This document shows positions 42,459 through 51,794 of a stretch of DNA of 64,000 bases, one piece after another. Positions within the stretch are counted from its first letter, which is position 1, and each line of letters starts with the position of its first letter. The DNA is from Hymenobacter translucens (lineage in GTDB: Bacteria; Bacteroidota; Bacteroidia; Cytophagales; Hymenobacteraceae). The stretch lies in the NCBI RefSeq assembly GCF_020685205.1, contig NZ_JAJERB010000003.1, forward strand, positions 124,001-188,000. Direction: 5' to 3'. The notes beneath the pieces were generated by a model, which was given only the letters and a program-made list of their open reading frames with translations, ran no database searches and was not told the DNA's origin. The position numbers and the translations under genes were made by a program.

Positions 42459-42579
42459 CTTTTTATAATTTTACACCGTTCTTTGATTTTCTCCTGGGAA
42501 TGGGAATTACCCAACCTGGGCATCCTTTCGTCCGGCTTATAGTTTAGCTGCGACCAGTCAGCTGTTGCTTTCCTCTGCT

Positions 42580-43356
42580 ATGACTTATTTCGTTTCCCCC
42601 GGCTCCGTGGTGCGCCAGATCTGGGGCAAAGCCGACACGGTGCTGTTCATCTTTGCCGGGGCGGCAGCCGAGTTTGCCCTGAACAAGGCCGTCGACTGGC
42701 TTTACTTCACCGGCCGCCTGCCCGCCGATCCGCTGGCCCGGCTTTTTTCGACCGTCACCTACGCCCGCCAGATCGTGTTTGCAGACCGCACCGGGGCCGA
42801 GCAGGCCATCGACACCATTGCCGGCATCCACGCCGCCGTGGAGAAAAGCCGGGGCGCGGCCATTCCCGACTGGGCTTACCGCGACGTGCTTTACATGCTG
42901 ATCCACTACTCCATCAGCGCCTTTGAGGTGCTGGAGCGGCCGACGACGGAAGCTGAAAAGCAGGAGGTATTCGACGTTTTCATCCGGGTCGGCCGGCGCA
43001 TGGGCATCCCCGACCTGCCCGCCTCCTACGCGGCCTGGCTGCCCGACCGCCAGCGTCACCTCGCCCAGGATCTGCAGTACAGCCGCTACACCGACGACCT
43101 TTACCAGCAGTACCGCAAGCACCTGGGTCTTGTGCGCTACCGCCTGCTGCTCGAAGCCCAGCGCCTGGTGGTGCCGCCCGTAGTGCGGGAGTTTCTGAAG
43201 CTGCGGGCGTGGTCGTGGCTACAGCCGGTGCTGCCGCTCTACCGCCGGGGGCAGCACCTGGGCCTGAGCCGGTGGGCCCGTACGAGCCTGCTGCCGACCG
43301 ACTACAAGGACCGGATTCTGGCCCTGGACCATGAACCAGCCGAGCTGGGGGCGTGA
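42580..43356 (+). CDS. MpaB-family oxygenase (DUF2236)
   Basis: A 258-residue helical protein. GSVVRQIWGKADTVLFIFAGAAAE at the start and ARLFSTVTYARQIVFADRTGAEQAI are the MpaB/DUF2236 signature; AGIHAAV and LIHYSISAFEVLE carry candidate haem-ligand histidines. Relatives include mycophenolate MpaB and latex-clearing proteins, which are haem-dependent oxygenases. The substrate is unknown. Start chosen at ATG 42580 (MTYFVSPGS); an earlier in-frame non-ATG start adds five non-conserved residues. Confidence 0.8.
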   Translation: MTYFVSPGSVVRQIWGKADTVLFIFAGAAAEFALNKAVDWLYFTGRLPADPLARLFSTVTYARQIVFADRTGAEQAIDTIAGIHAAVEKSRGAAIPDWAYRDVLYMLIHYSISAFEVLERPTTEAEKQEVFDVFIRVGRRMGIPDLPASYAAWLPDRQRHLAQDLQYSRYTDDLYQQYRKHLGLVRYRLLLEAQRLVVPPVVREFLKLRAWSWLQPVLPLYRRGQHLGLSRWARTSLLPTDYKDRILALDHEPAELGA

Positions 43357-43375
43357 TGGTGCCGCGTTTGCGTTC

Positions 43376-43383
43376 TACCTTTG
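43376..43383 (+). promoter_or_regulatory. -7 box TACCTTTG, 4 nt before GTG
   Basis: Perfect TAnnTTTG match, separated by 4 nt from the GTG start of the lipoprotein gene, the same spacing as at 33268. Confidence 0.55.
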
Positions 43384-43387
43384 CCCT

Positions 43388-43825
43388 GTGAATATCTTTC
43401 GTCTTTCCCCCTGGCTGCCGGCCGGTTTGCTGCTGGCGGCCCTGCCCGCCTGCCTGTCGCTGCAAAGCGAGGAGCAACGAGCCGAAGCCGCCGAAAAAGC
43501 CGTGCTGGCCAGGCACGATGAGCTGATGCTGCAGATGGACCAGCTTTACCTCCTGCGCCAGCAGCTGCAGAAGGCTACCGCCGCCGACACCCAGCTCGTT
43601 AGCCGGCGCCGCCGGGAGCTGCTGGCCGCCGAGGCCGGCATGATGGACTGGATGCACCAGTACCGCCGCCCCGCCGATACGGTGGCTCCGGCCCGCGCCA
43701 TCACCTACTACGCGGCCCAGCAGCTGCGCATCGATTCCGTAGGCCAGCTGATGCGCGCCAGCCAGGATTCGGCCCGCGCCCTGCTGCGCCGAACCGGTAC
43801 TACACCCACTTCCCCCCGCACATGA
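43388..43825 (+). CDS. Hypothetical lipoprotein (GTG start) in the SCO/cytochrome operon
   Basis: A 145-residue protein with an N-terminal hydrophobic helix ending in the lipobox LPAC (Cys22). The mature part is a long charged helix or coiled coil (EEQRAEAAEKAVLARHDELML to RRRRELLAAEAGMMDWMHQY). No ATG lies near the signal peptide. GTG at 43388 gives a proper lipoprotein signal and sits 4 nt after a perfect -7 box. Its stop overlaps the next ATG (ATGA), so it is translationally coupled to the SCO gene. The function is unknown; the context suggests the respiratory-chain periplasm. Confidence 0.7.
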   Translation: MNIFRLSPWLPAGLLLAALPACLSLQSEEQRAEAAEKAVLARHDELMLQMDQLYLLRQQLQKATAADTQLVSRRRRELLAAEAGMMDWMHQYRRPADTVAPARAITYYAAQQLRIDSVGQLMRASQDSARALLRRTGTTPTSPRT

Positions 43826-44511
43826 ACCTGACTTCCCTGCGCCGCACCCTGGGCGCGTTTGCCTTTGTGCTGGCCGGCTTTGCCGGCCTGACCTCCTGCG
43901 CCGATAAAGCCGAAACAGCCGACCTGCCCGAGCAACTGCCCTTCGTAGGCGAGCGGGAAATTCGCCCCCGGGCCGACGGTGGCCCTGCCGATACAGTTAT
44001 TGCCACTATTCCGGACTTCCGGCTGCGCAATCAGGACGGGCAGGTTATCACCAACGCCACCTTTGGAGGCAAGGTCTACATCACCGACTTCTTCTTTGCC
44101 ACCTGCCCCAGCATCTGCCCCAAGATGCAGAGCGAGCTGCTGCGCGTGTACGAGAAGTTCAAGGGCGACGAGCGGGTGCATTTCCTGTCCCACACCATCG
44201 ACCCGGCCCACGACTCCATTCCCGTGCTGCGCGACTACGCCCAGCGCCTCGGCATTCAGAACGCCGCCCGCTGGCACTTTGCCACGGCATCCCACGACTC
44301 TATCTTCAGCCTGGCCCGGGCCTACATGACAGCCGCCCAGAAAGACAGCACCGTCGCCGGCGGCTTTGCCCACAGCGGAGCCTTTGCCCTGATCGACTCC
44401 CAGCGCCGGATCCGGGGGGTCTACGACGGCATGAACCCGCTGGAAGTAGAACGCCTTATGCAGGAGCTGCCCGTGCTGCTGGCCGAGGAAAAAGCCCGGG
44501 CCGGAAAATGA
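43822..44511 (+). CDS. SCO1/SenC family copper chaperone-like lipoprotein
   Basis: A 229-residue lipoprotein (lipobox LTSC, Cys26) with a thioredoxin-like fold. The copper/redox motif is Cys95-PSI-Cys99 in FFATCPSICPKMQ, and TIDPAHDSIPVLRDYAQRLG is typical of SCO proteins. These deliver copper to the CuA site of cytochrome c oxidase or act as thiol reductases. It overlaps both neighbours by 4 nt (ATGA), forming a tight three-gene operon with a lipoprotein and a cytochrome c. Confidence 0.9.
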   Translation: MNLTSLRRTLGAFAFVLAGFAGLTSCADKAETADLPEQLPFVGEREIRPRADGGPADTVIATIPDFRLRNQDGQVITNATFGGKVYITDFFFATCPSICPKMQSELLRVYEKFKGDERVHFLSHTIDPAHDSIPVLRDYAQRLGIQNAARWHFATASHDSIFSLARAYMTAAQKDSTVAGGFAHSGAFALIDSQRRIRGVYDGMNPLEVERLMQELPVLLAEEKARAGK

Positions 44512-44921
44512 GCCGCCTGCTGCGTCTGGCCGGAGCGCTGGCGTTCCTGCTGATTCTGGCCGGCTGCTTTACCGAGCGGCAGAACGAAGGTCACCGCCTT
44601 TACGACGCCAACTGCTCGAACTGCCACGGCGAATCGGGGGAAGGCCTGCGCCAGCTGATTCCGCCCCTGGCCGGCTCCGACTACCTGAAGGTTAACCGCG
44701 CGGCCCTGGCCTGCCTGCTGCGCAAGGGAGCCAACGGTCCGATGACGGTGAACGGCAAGCTTTACCAGCAGGTGATGCCGGGCAATGCCACGCTGACCGA
44801 CGCCGAAATCACCAACCTGCTGAACTACGTACAGACCTCCTGGGGTAATTCGAACGAGGTATTTACCATCCGCGAAGTCACCGAGCAGCTGACCGGCTGC
44901 GGGGGCAGCATCGTACGCTAA
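44508..44921 (+). CDS. c-type cytochrome lipoprotein
   Basis: A 137-residue lipoprotein (LAGC, Cys20) with one haem c motif, Cys36-SN-Cys39-His40 (YDANCSNCHGESGEG). A C-terminal methionine in QVMPGNATLTDAEI is the probable sixth ligand. It is expected to carry electrons at the membrane, near the SCO gene product and a cytochrome oxidase encoded elsewhere. The start overlaps the SCO stop. Confidence 0.92.
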   Translation: MSRLLRLAGALAFLLILAGCFTERQNEGHRLYDANCSNCHGESGEGLRQLIPPLAGSDYLKVNRAALACLLRKGANGPMTVNGKLYQQVMPGNATLTDAEITNLLNYVQTSWGNSNEVFTIREVTEQLTGCGGSIVR

Positions 44922-45030
44922 GGCCCTGCTGGCGGCGGCCGCACCGTAATTTTCCAGTGCAAGGCCGGCTTCCGGGCCATGTTTTTACGGTAATCATGAG
45001 TAGCTTGCCTATTCAAATCATCTGCTTGCT

Positions 45031-45993
45031 ATGGGTCTGTTTGACTTTTTGAAATCCAAGAAAGATTCCGGCGCCACGCCGTCCACACCCCCGGCGGCCC
45101 CGGCCTCCACGCCCCCGTCGGAACCGGCGGCCAAACCAGCCAGCGGCCCGCGCTACCAGGGCTCCAAGCATACGGCGCCGGCAACGCCTATCATGCCGGT
45201 GCCCGGCATCCCGCCCGTGCAGCCGCTGGTCACGCCCCCGGCCCCGCCCGCCTTCCAGCCCACCAACATTCTGGAGGAGCTGCTGCTGCACGCCGCCACG
45301 CAGGTGGAGGCGCGTCCGGCTTTCTACCAGGCCCTGCTGCGCGAGAACCTCATTGTACTGACGGCCCCGCGCGAAGGCGAAGAGCCGGGAGAGATTAAGA
45401 TTTCGGAAGGTGCCGAGGTGCAGCTGCAGGTGCTGCATGACGGCCGCATTGCCATCTTCACCTCCGAGGCCCGCATCTATGACGCGGGCGTGGTAAAGGA
45501 GCCTGTTTCTTTTCTGCGGGCCCGGGGCTTCGACTTCTTTCAGATGATTCAGGGGGCCAACTGCATGCTGAACCCCTTCTCGCCGGTGGGCAAGCCCCTG
45601 GAAGCCGAGGAGCTGGCCGACCTGCTGGCCGGCCGCCTGTTTGAGGCTCCTCCCCTGCCCGAAGGGCAGGAAGCCCAGGTGCTGCTGGGCCAGCCGGCGG
45701 AGTATCCCGAGGCTCTGGCGAAATCTATCCGCTCGGCCTGCGCCACCATTCCGACCGTCAAAACCGTGTACCTGGCCCAGATGCACGTGCAGGACAGCCC
45801 CGAGCCGCCCCGCCTGCTGCTGGCCTTCGACGTGGAAGGCGAGGACCACGCGTTCCTGCAGGACCTGGGCGAAGCCGTCCGCGGCAACCTGGGGGAACAC
45901 CAGCTGGTGGATATGCTCGTCGTCAGCCCCGACCCGGACGATCAGCTGGCCAACTACCTGCGCCAGACCAAGCCCGTCTACCAGCGCGGGTAG
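45031..45993 (+). CDS. SseB-like protein
   Basis: A 320-residue soluble protein. After MGLFDFLKSKKDSG there is a Pro/Ala/Ser-rich linker of about 65 residues. A domain resembling SseB N-terminal follows (ILEELLLHAATQVEARPAFYQALL to SPVGKPLEAEELADLL), then an SseB C-terminal-like domain (QPAEYPEALAKSIRSACATIP to the end). E. coli SseB is known for enhanced serine sensitivity, but the biochemical role of the family is not established. A terminator separates it from the convergent DUF2062 gene. Confidence 0.72.
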   Translation: MGLFDFLKSKKDSGATPSTPPAAPASTPPSEPAAKPASGPRYQGSKHTAPATPIMPVPGIPPVQPLVTPPAPPAFQPTNILEELLLHAATQVEARPAFYQALLRENLIVLTAPREGEEPGEIKISEGAEVQLQVLHDGRIAIFTSEARIYDAGVVKEPVSFLRARGFDFFQMIQGANCMLNPFSPVGKPLEAEELADLLAGRLFEAPPLPEGQEAQVLLGQPAEYPEALAKSIRSACATIPTVKTVYLAQMHVQDSPEPPRLLLAFDVEGEDHAFLQDLGEAVRGNLGEHQLVDMLVVSPDPDDQLANYLRQTKPVYQRG

Positions 45994-46016
45994 CGGCTGG
46001 ACTTTTGTCATCACAA

Positions 46017-46044
46017 AAACGGCCCGCTTTGCAGCGGGCCGTTT
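46017..46044. terminator. Bidirectional terminator between convergent genes
   Basis: Perfect 12-bp stem (AAACGGCCCGCT and AGCGGGCCGTTT) with a 4-nt loop, ending 4 bp before the DUF2062 stop codon. Confidence 0.8.
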
Positions 46045-46047
46045 GCG

Positions 46048-46575
46048 TTACAGCGAGGAGTCGGGGGTAGCCTGCCGGGCGGCAATGCGGCGGAACAGCG
46101 GGCGAAGGCCATAAAACAGCAGGAGGCCAATTGGCACCATCGCCAGGGCCCAGATCAGCAGGGCGCCCAGGCTGGCCTTCCACAGCAGCTGCGCGGCCCC
46201 GCTCCAGTCGTGGGCAAACAAATACCTGAGCTTGGCCAGTGTCAGCTCCGGGCCGTGCCCTTTGATGAGCAGCCGGGCGCCGAGGCGCAACAGCGGAATA
46301 AGCAGCAGCAGCTGCACCGGGCTGAGCAGGTGGCTGACCAGCAGCATAGCCGCTACGTTCAGCCGCAGGCGCAGGGCGGCAAAGGTGCTCAGCAGCGACG
46401 TTGCCCCCAGCACCGGCACTACCCCAAATGCTACTCCCAGGGCAATGGTCAGGGCCAGCTGACTGGGCGACAAGCCCTGCTTAAGCAGATCCAGCAGCGG
46501 GTCGACCACGCGCCGACGCAGCCAGCCAGCGGACGAGGGAGGGGCAGACGGCGGAGTAGTCGGCAGGACGGGCAA
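46048..46575 (-). CDS. DUF2062 membrane protein
   Basis: A 175-residue protein with three to four hydrophobic segments. GLSPSQLALTIALGVAFGVVPVLG and ALRLRLNVAAMLLVSHLLSPVQLLLLIPLLRLGARLL are the DUF2062 signature. In other Bacteroidota this domain is often fused to or beside glycosyltransferases, but none is adjacent here. The start is uncertain by a few residues. Confidence 0.85.
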   Translation of the reverse strand: MPVLPTTPPSAPPSSAGWLRRRVVDPLLDLLKQGLSPSQLALTIALGVAFGVVPVLGATSLLSTFAALRLRLNVAAMLLVSHLLSPVQLLLLIPLLRLGARLLIKGHGPELTLAKLRYLFAHDWSGAAQLLWKASLGALLIWALAMVPIGLLLFYGLRPLFRRIAARQATPDSSL

Positions 46576-46690
46576 AGCAGCAATGAATAGCGAGGCAGGA
46601 AAACCGGTGGCATTGCGCCAAAGGCAGGTTCAGCCTACCTTCGTCACCTCCACCGAACGGCCCCACGCCGGCAGTTAGTACGCGAGGCCG

Positions 46691-47641
46691 ATGACAAATG
46701 TACGCGAGCCGGGTCAGCCCCGGCGTAAAGTCTGGACGGATTTCTTTCTGCTCCTCAAGCGGGCCGCCAAGGAGCTGGCGGCTAACGACCCGCTCCGGCT
46801 GGGCGCGGCCACGGCGTTCTTCACCACCTTCGCCCTGCCCCCGATCCTGATTATCCTGATTCAGTTCCTGGGCTCCCTCTATTCCACATCCATCGTGCGG
46901 GAGCTGCTGCTGGCCAAGCTCTCGGATCTGCTGGGGTCTTCCGCCACCGAGCTGTTCGAGCAGATCCTGCAGAATGTGACCAACGGGGAGCGGAACCGGC
47001 TGGTTGCCACCCTGGGCTTCGGCTTTCTGCTGTTTATTGCCACCACGCTGTTTGTCATCATCCAGAACTCCCTGAACCAGATCTGGCAGGTGCGGCTGCT
47101 GCGAAACTCCGGGCGGTTTGCCAAGATCTACAAGGAGCGGCTCCGGTCCCTGGGCGTGCTGGTCGTGACCGGCCTGCTGTCCTTAATAGCCTTTGCCTTT
47201 GATGCAGCCCTGGCCTTTTTCGCCGACTACATCCGCCCCTTCGACGCCACGTTCGTGTATTACCTGGTGATGGTCCTGAACCAGGTGATGTCCCTGCTGA
47301 TTCTGGCGGCCTGGTTTGCCGTTACGTTCCGCAACCTGAGCAATGCCATCGTTCCCTGGCGGGCCGTCTGGCGGGGGGCGGCCTTTACGGCGGTCATGAT
47401 TGACCTGGGCGAGTTTGTGCTGGGCCACCTGCTGGTGCCCCGCAACCTAGGCCCCATCTACGGGCACGCCTCCAGCATTGTGCTCGTGCTGCTGTTCGTG
47501 TTTTACTCGGCCATGATTTTCTACTTCGGAGCCTGCTTCACCAAAGTGTATGCGCACTACGTGGGCATGGACATTCGCCCGAAAAAGTACGCTGTCAGCT
47601 ACCGGCTGGTAAACGTGTCTTCAGAGCGGATTGGCGAGTAG
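46691..47641 (+). CDS. YihY/BrkB family membrane protein
   Basis: A 316-residue inner-membrane protein with about six helices. LGAATAFFTTFALPPILIILIQFLG, IQNSLNQIWQVR and AWFAVTFRNLSNAIVPWRAVWRGAAFTAVMIDLGEFVLGHLL are the YihY/BrkB pattern, and YGHASSIVLVLLFVFYSAMIFYFGACFTKVY is the conserved end. Function is unclear despite the old names (RNase BN, virulence factor BrkB). It is divergent from the DUF2062 gene. Confidence 0.9.
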   Translation: MTNVREPGQPRRKVWTDFFLLLKRAAKELAANDPLRLGAATAFFTTFALPPILIILIQFLGSLYSTSIVRELLLAKLSDLLGSSATELFEQILQNVTNGERNRLVATLGFGFLLFIATTLFVIIQNSLNQIWQVRLLRNSGRFAKIYKERLRSLGVLVVTGLLSLIAFAFDAALAFFADYIRPFDATFVYYLVMVLNQVMSLLILAAWFAVTFRNLSNAIVPWRAVWRGAAFTAVMIDLGEFVLGHLLVPRNLGPIYGHASSIVLVLLFVFYSAMIFYFGACFTKVYAHYVGMDIRPKKYAVSYRLVNVSSERIGE

Positions 47642-47724
47642 CAGGCCAGGCTGGCTGACCAGCTCAAAACCAGCTGCTGCCCCGGCTCATTACGCCCCAC
47701 TCAGGTCGCGCGGCCGAGAAGCGT

Positions 47725-47732
47725 TACCTTTG
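47725..47732 (+). promoter_or_regulatory. -7 box TACCTTTG
   Basis: Perfect TAnnTTTG match, 17 nt before the ATG of the second DEAD-box helicase gene. Confidence 0.5.
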
Positions 47733-47749
47733 TCGGAAATAGTTGAATT

Positions 47750-49138
47750 ATGAGTGTTCCCACGTTTGCCGACCTCGGCCTTGCTCCCGCCCTTTTACAA
47801 GCCCTGGAAGAGCTGAACTTCACCGCCCCTACGCCCGTGCAGGCCGAAGTTATTCCGATGGCCCTGGCCGGACAGGACGTAGCCGGACAGGCGCCCACCG
47901 GCTCGGGTAAAACGGCCGCCTACGGCCTGTCGGTGCTTCAGCAGCTGGAAATCAAGGAAGACTCGATGCAGGTGCTCGTGCTGGTGCCCGCCCGGGAGCT
48001 GGCCCTGCAGGTGCGCGACGCCCTGAAGCGCCTGGCCAAGTACATTCCCAACCTGCGGGTGGCGGCCTTCTATGGCGGCCACGCCATGCGCGATGAGAAG
48101 ATGAGCCTGCGGCAGATTCCCCACGTGGTAGTGGCTACGCCCGGCCGCCTGCTCGACCACCTGGAGCAGCGCACCATCATTCCCAACAAGCTCCGGGTCC
48201 TGATTCTCGACGAAGCCGACAAGCTCCTGGAGCTGGGCTTTCAGGATGAGCTGGTAGAGATTGTCAAGCGCCTGCCCCGGCAGCGCCAGACCCTGCTGTT
48301 CTCGGCCACGATGTCGGACAAGGTGCTCAACCTCATCCGGGCCAACCTCACCCGCCCCCGCGTGGTGGACGCCGGCCAGGACGACGGCAACCTGCCGGAA
48401 AACCTGACCTTGCTGGGCCACGTGGGCACCATCGACCAGAAGCCCGCCGCCCTCTATCACCTGCTGCAAAAGCCGGATACCGGCCGGGCCCTGATCTTCT
48501 GCAACACCCGGGAGCGGTGCGTCGAGCTGGCCCGCTTCCTGCAGGGCCGGGGCGTGGCCGCCGAGGTGCTGCATGGCAAGATGCCCCAGCCCGAGCGCGA
48601 CAAAGCCCTGATGAAGCTGCGCAACGGCTCGAGCCAGGTGCTCGTGGCCACCGACGTAGCCGCCCGCGGCCTCGACGTAACGGCCCTCGACACGGTCGTG
48701 CAGTACGAGTCGCCGGACAAGGCCGACCAGTTCCAGCACCGGGCCGGCCGCACAGCCCGTGCCGGGGCCGTGGGTACTGCCCACATCCTGGCCACGCCCG
48801 CCGAGCAAAGCCACGTGAAGAAGTGGCCGGTGGCCGAAACCATTCAGTGGGCCCCGATGCATGCGCCCAAGCTGCCCCCGGCTGCTCCCAAGGCCCCGCG
48901 CCCCGAAAACAGTACCCTGCACGTATCGGCTGGCCGCAAGGACAAGGTCAGCGCCCACGACCTGGTGGGCACGTTCATGGCCCACGGCGGCCTCGAGCGG
49001 GAGGCGGTTGGTCACATCGAGGTGTTCGACCACTACAGCTACGTGGCCGTGCCGCGGCAGCAGGCTCAGGAAGTAGCCAACCGGGTAACGGGCGCCAAGA
49101 TCAAGGGCCGCAAGATTCGCGTTTCGCTGGTTGAGTAA
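47750..49138 (+). CDS. DEAD-box RNA helicase with DbpA-type C-terminal domain
   Basis: A 462-residue helicase. Motifs in order: the Q-motif (TPVQAEVIPMAL), APTGSGKTAAYG, PARELALQV, DEADKLLELGF, SAT, then FCNTRERCVEL, VATDVAARGLDV and HRAGRTARAG. The last 75 residues (STLHVSAGRKDKVSAHDLVG to KGRKIRVSLVE) form a DbpA-like RNA-binding domain, which in E. coli targets 23S rRNA. There is no Gly-rich tail, unlike the helicase at 13705. The stop overlaps the TTG start of the next gene. Confidence 0.92.
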   Translation: MSVPTFADLGLAPALLQALEELNFTAPTPVQAEVIPMALAGQDVAGQAPTGSGKTAAYGLSVLQQLEIKEDSMQVLVLVPARELALQVRDALKRLAKYIPNLRVAAFYGGHAMRDEKMSLRQIPHVVVATPGRLLDHLEQRTIIPNKLRVLILDEADKLLELGFQDELVEIVKRLPRQRQTLLFSATMSDKVLNLIRANLTRPRVVDAGQDDGNLPENLTLLGHVGTIDQKPAALYHLLQKPDTGRALIFCNTRERCVELARFLQGRGVAAEVLHGKMPQPERDKALMKLRNGSSQVLVATDVAARGLDVTALDTVVQYESPDKADQFQHRAGRTARAGAVGTAHILATPAEQSHVKKWPVAETIQWAPMHAPKLPPAAPKAPRPENSTLHVSAGRKDKVSAHDLVGTFMAHGGLEREAVGHIEVFDHYSYVAVPRQQAQEVANRVTGAKIKGRKIRVSLVE

Positions 49139-49490
49139 ACCAACTGAAGCCGTCGAGCAACCGCGTAAGCTGCTGTTTATCTGCAGCCAGAACCGGTGGC
49201 GCAGCCTCACGGCGGAGCGGCTGCTCGATGGCCACCCGCACTACGAGGCGCGCTCGGCCGGAACCGAGCCCGGTGCCCGGGTGCGCGTCACGGCCGGGCA
49301 CCTCGGCTGGGCCGACGTGGTGCTGGTGATGGAGCGGCGCCACGCCGACCGCCTGCGGGAGAAATTTGCCGGGGAGCTGGCCGGCAAGTCCCTGATCATT
49401 CTGCGCATCCCCGACCAATTTCAGTTTCAGGCTCCGGAGCTGGTAGCGCTGCTCCACCGGAAGCTAGCGGCCCTGCTGCCGCAATTTTGA
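49131..49490 (+). CDS. Low-molecular-weight protein-tyrosine-phosphatase-like protein (TTG start)
   Basis: A 119-residue protein. Near the N-terminus FICSQNRWRSLTAE contains the CX5R phosphate loop (Cys18 to Arg24), as in LMW tyrosine phosphatases and arsenate reductases. The fold pattern continues with ARSAGTEPGARVRVT and ADVVLVMERRHADRL. The DP acid loop of true LMW-PTPs is not clear (IPDQFQF is the nearest), so activity is uncertain. There is no ATG; TTG at 49131 overlaps the previous stop codon by 8 bp and gives translational coupling to the helicase. Confidence 0.78.
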   Translation: MSKPTEAVEQPRKLLFICSQNRWRSLTAERLLDGHPHYEARSAGTEPGARVRVTAGHLGWADVVLVMERRHADRLREKFAGELAGKSLIILRIPDQFQFQAPELVALLHRKLAALLPQF

Positions 49491-49524
49491 TTTTTAGCTG
49501 ATTTCTTTTCCTGCTTATGCGCGT

Positions 49525-50013
49525 ATGCTTGCTTCCCTTCCTGATCGGTTGCAGCCCAAACAACGAGTAGGCGTGTTCGGGGCGCTGACGGCAAGCCGCT
49601 TTAAAAGCCGCACCCGCCAAAACACCATCAGCAACCTTAGCCTGGTTGACTACTAGGCCTGGCTGGCAACCGCACGCATGGGCCTGCGGGTATTTGTGCC
49701 CTTGCCAGGGAAGCCAAAGCTGCTGCTCAGCTTTGGCTACAAGCTAAACCGCGCCACCAAGCCAACGGTAACCAGCTCCACCTTTACCTCTGGCTCCAAC
49801 GAGCCCGACTATGCCTATCCTACTCTCCTTCCCGGCGTGGGACTGGGCTGGCGAAGTCAGCGCATTTCGCTCAATGTGGACGGGCAGATTTATAAGGGGG
49901 CTAAAAGTCCGCAGTCAGCTGCCCTGGCGGTGCTGGGCAACAACTACGCCGTGCGGCTGGGAGCCACCTACCGCCTGGGCCGTGACCCCAACCAGCAGCT
50001 GACCAACCGGTAA
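49525..50013 (+). pseudogene. Remnant of an outer-membrane beta-barrel protein with an in-frame stop
   Basis: One continuous frame is interrupted by TAG at 49654-49656. Before it the frame reads QRVGVFGALTASRFKSRTRQ; after it, GLRVFVPLPGKPKLLLSFGY and then alternating strands ending in NNYAVRLGATYRLG, the classic terminal strands of a Bacteroidota outer-membrane barrel. Such a barrel normally needs more strands and a signal peptide, which are missing. So this is a truncated and broken copy, or a short intact ORF starting at 49678. Confidence 0.6.
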
Positions 50014-50130
50014 ACATCCACCACAGCAGCACGACAGGCAGGTACGCTAGCCAGGCTACTTACTAAAGATACAGGACGGTGAACTTGTAAAATGAATGAG
50101 CTGAATCATGAAAATACCTAGAAGTAGGTA

Positions 50131-50161
50131 TTGCCAATCCTATGCGGCGTCCATAATTTTG
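50131..50161 (+). promoter_or_regulatory. Complete Bacteroidota-type promoter
   Basis: TTG at 50131-50133, 20-nt spacer, then -7 box TAATTTTG at 50154-50161, matching TTG/TAnnTTTG. The palindrome TACCTA-4-TAGGTA (50115-50130) abuts the -33 element. The transcript would start about 24 nt before the lipoprotein ATG. Confidence 0.65.
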
Positions 50162-50188
50162 AAGGATTAATCATTTTTCAAAGCACCT

Positions 50189-50527
50189 ATGAAACACCGT
50201 TTACTCTTCTCTGCCCTGGCTTTGTTTGCCACCACCCTCACCTCGTGTGAAATAACCGAAACGGTTCCTGACTCCAATCTGGAGGTGACGGTTACCAACA
50301 GCGCCGGTACGCTGCAGTCGGGAGCTTCGGTAAAGGTGATGAAGACGGGCTCGACGACCGCCGACGAATCCTCTTCTACCAACAGCTTTGGCAAAGCCAC
50401 GTTCACCCTTGATGGCGACCAGCGTTATACCGTAGAAGCCTCGAAAGGCTCGCTGGGCGGCACTACCAGCGTCACCAACATGCTGGTAGCCGGTAATTCG
50501 TACACGGTTACCGTCGTTATCCGGTAA
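50189..50527 (+). CDS. Small carboxypeptidase-regulatory-like lipoprotein
   Basis: A 112-residue lipoprotein (lipobox LTSC, Cys20). The mature part LEVTVTNSAGTLQSGASVKVM through NSFGKATFTLDGDQRYTVEASKG is a single Ig-like carboxypeptidase-regulatory-like beta sandwich. These are common surface modules in Bacteroidota. No partner gene is apparent. The gene has its own promoter. Confidence 0.75.
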   Translation: MKHRLLFSALALFATTLTSCEITETVPDSNLEVTVTNSAGTLQSGASVKVMKTGSTTADESSSTNSFGKATFTLDGDQRYTVEASKGSLGGTTSVTNMLVAGNSYTVTVVIR

Positions 50528-50704
50528 CGTCAATTGCAGCCGCCTCCTGTTGAAAGCAACGTATGAATTCAGCAAAACGGCAAAGGCCAGAACTTCCGCA
50601 AGAGGTTCTGGCCTTGCTCGTTTTCTCCCCCGACGTCTTACCGGCACTAGCAGGGGCAGCGGAAGTAAGCTTAACCTTCGCGTGGAGGAACCGTTTACCC
50701 GGCC

Positions 50705-51646
<942 letters not shown>

Positions 51647-51794
51647 GCCGTGCTACCGCGGCTCTGCGGCGTCAGTTCGGGCTACCGACGCCCGGCAGCT
51701 ACCGGGTACAGCACGGAGGCTGAGGCGTTCAGGGGCAAGTAGCTATTTTAGCCGACGAACTAGTGCCCTGCTCCTTTCCCTCCTTTTCCCACTC

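Larger units (their letters stand above)
42241..42579. other. Intergenic region with a long terminator and an operator-like palindrome
   Basis: Holds the terminator of the DUF4112 gene, a partial second copy of its CGGAATGA motif around 42410, and an AT-rich stretch (42430-42490) with a TACTTTGT palindrome upstream of the MpaB-like gene. No coding frame is convincing. Confidence 0.55.
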
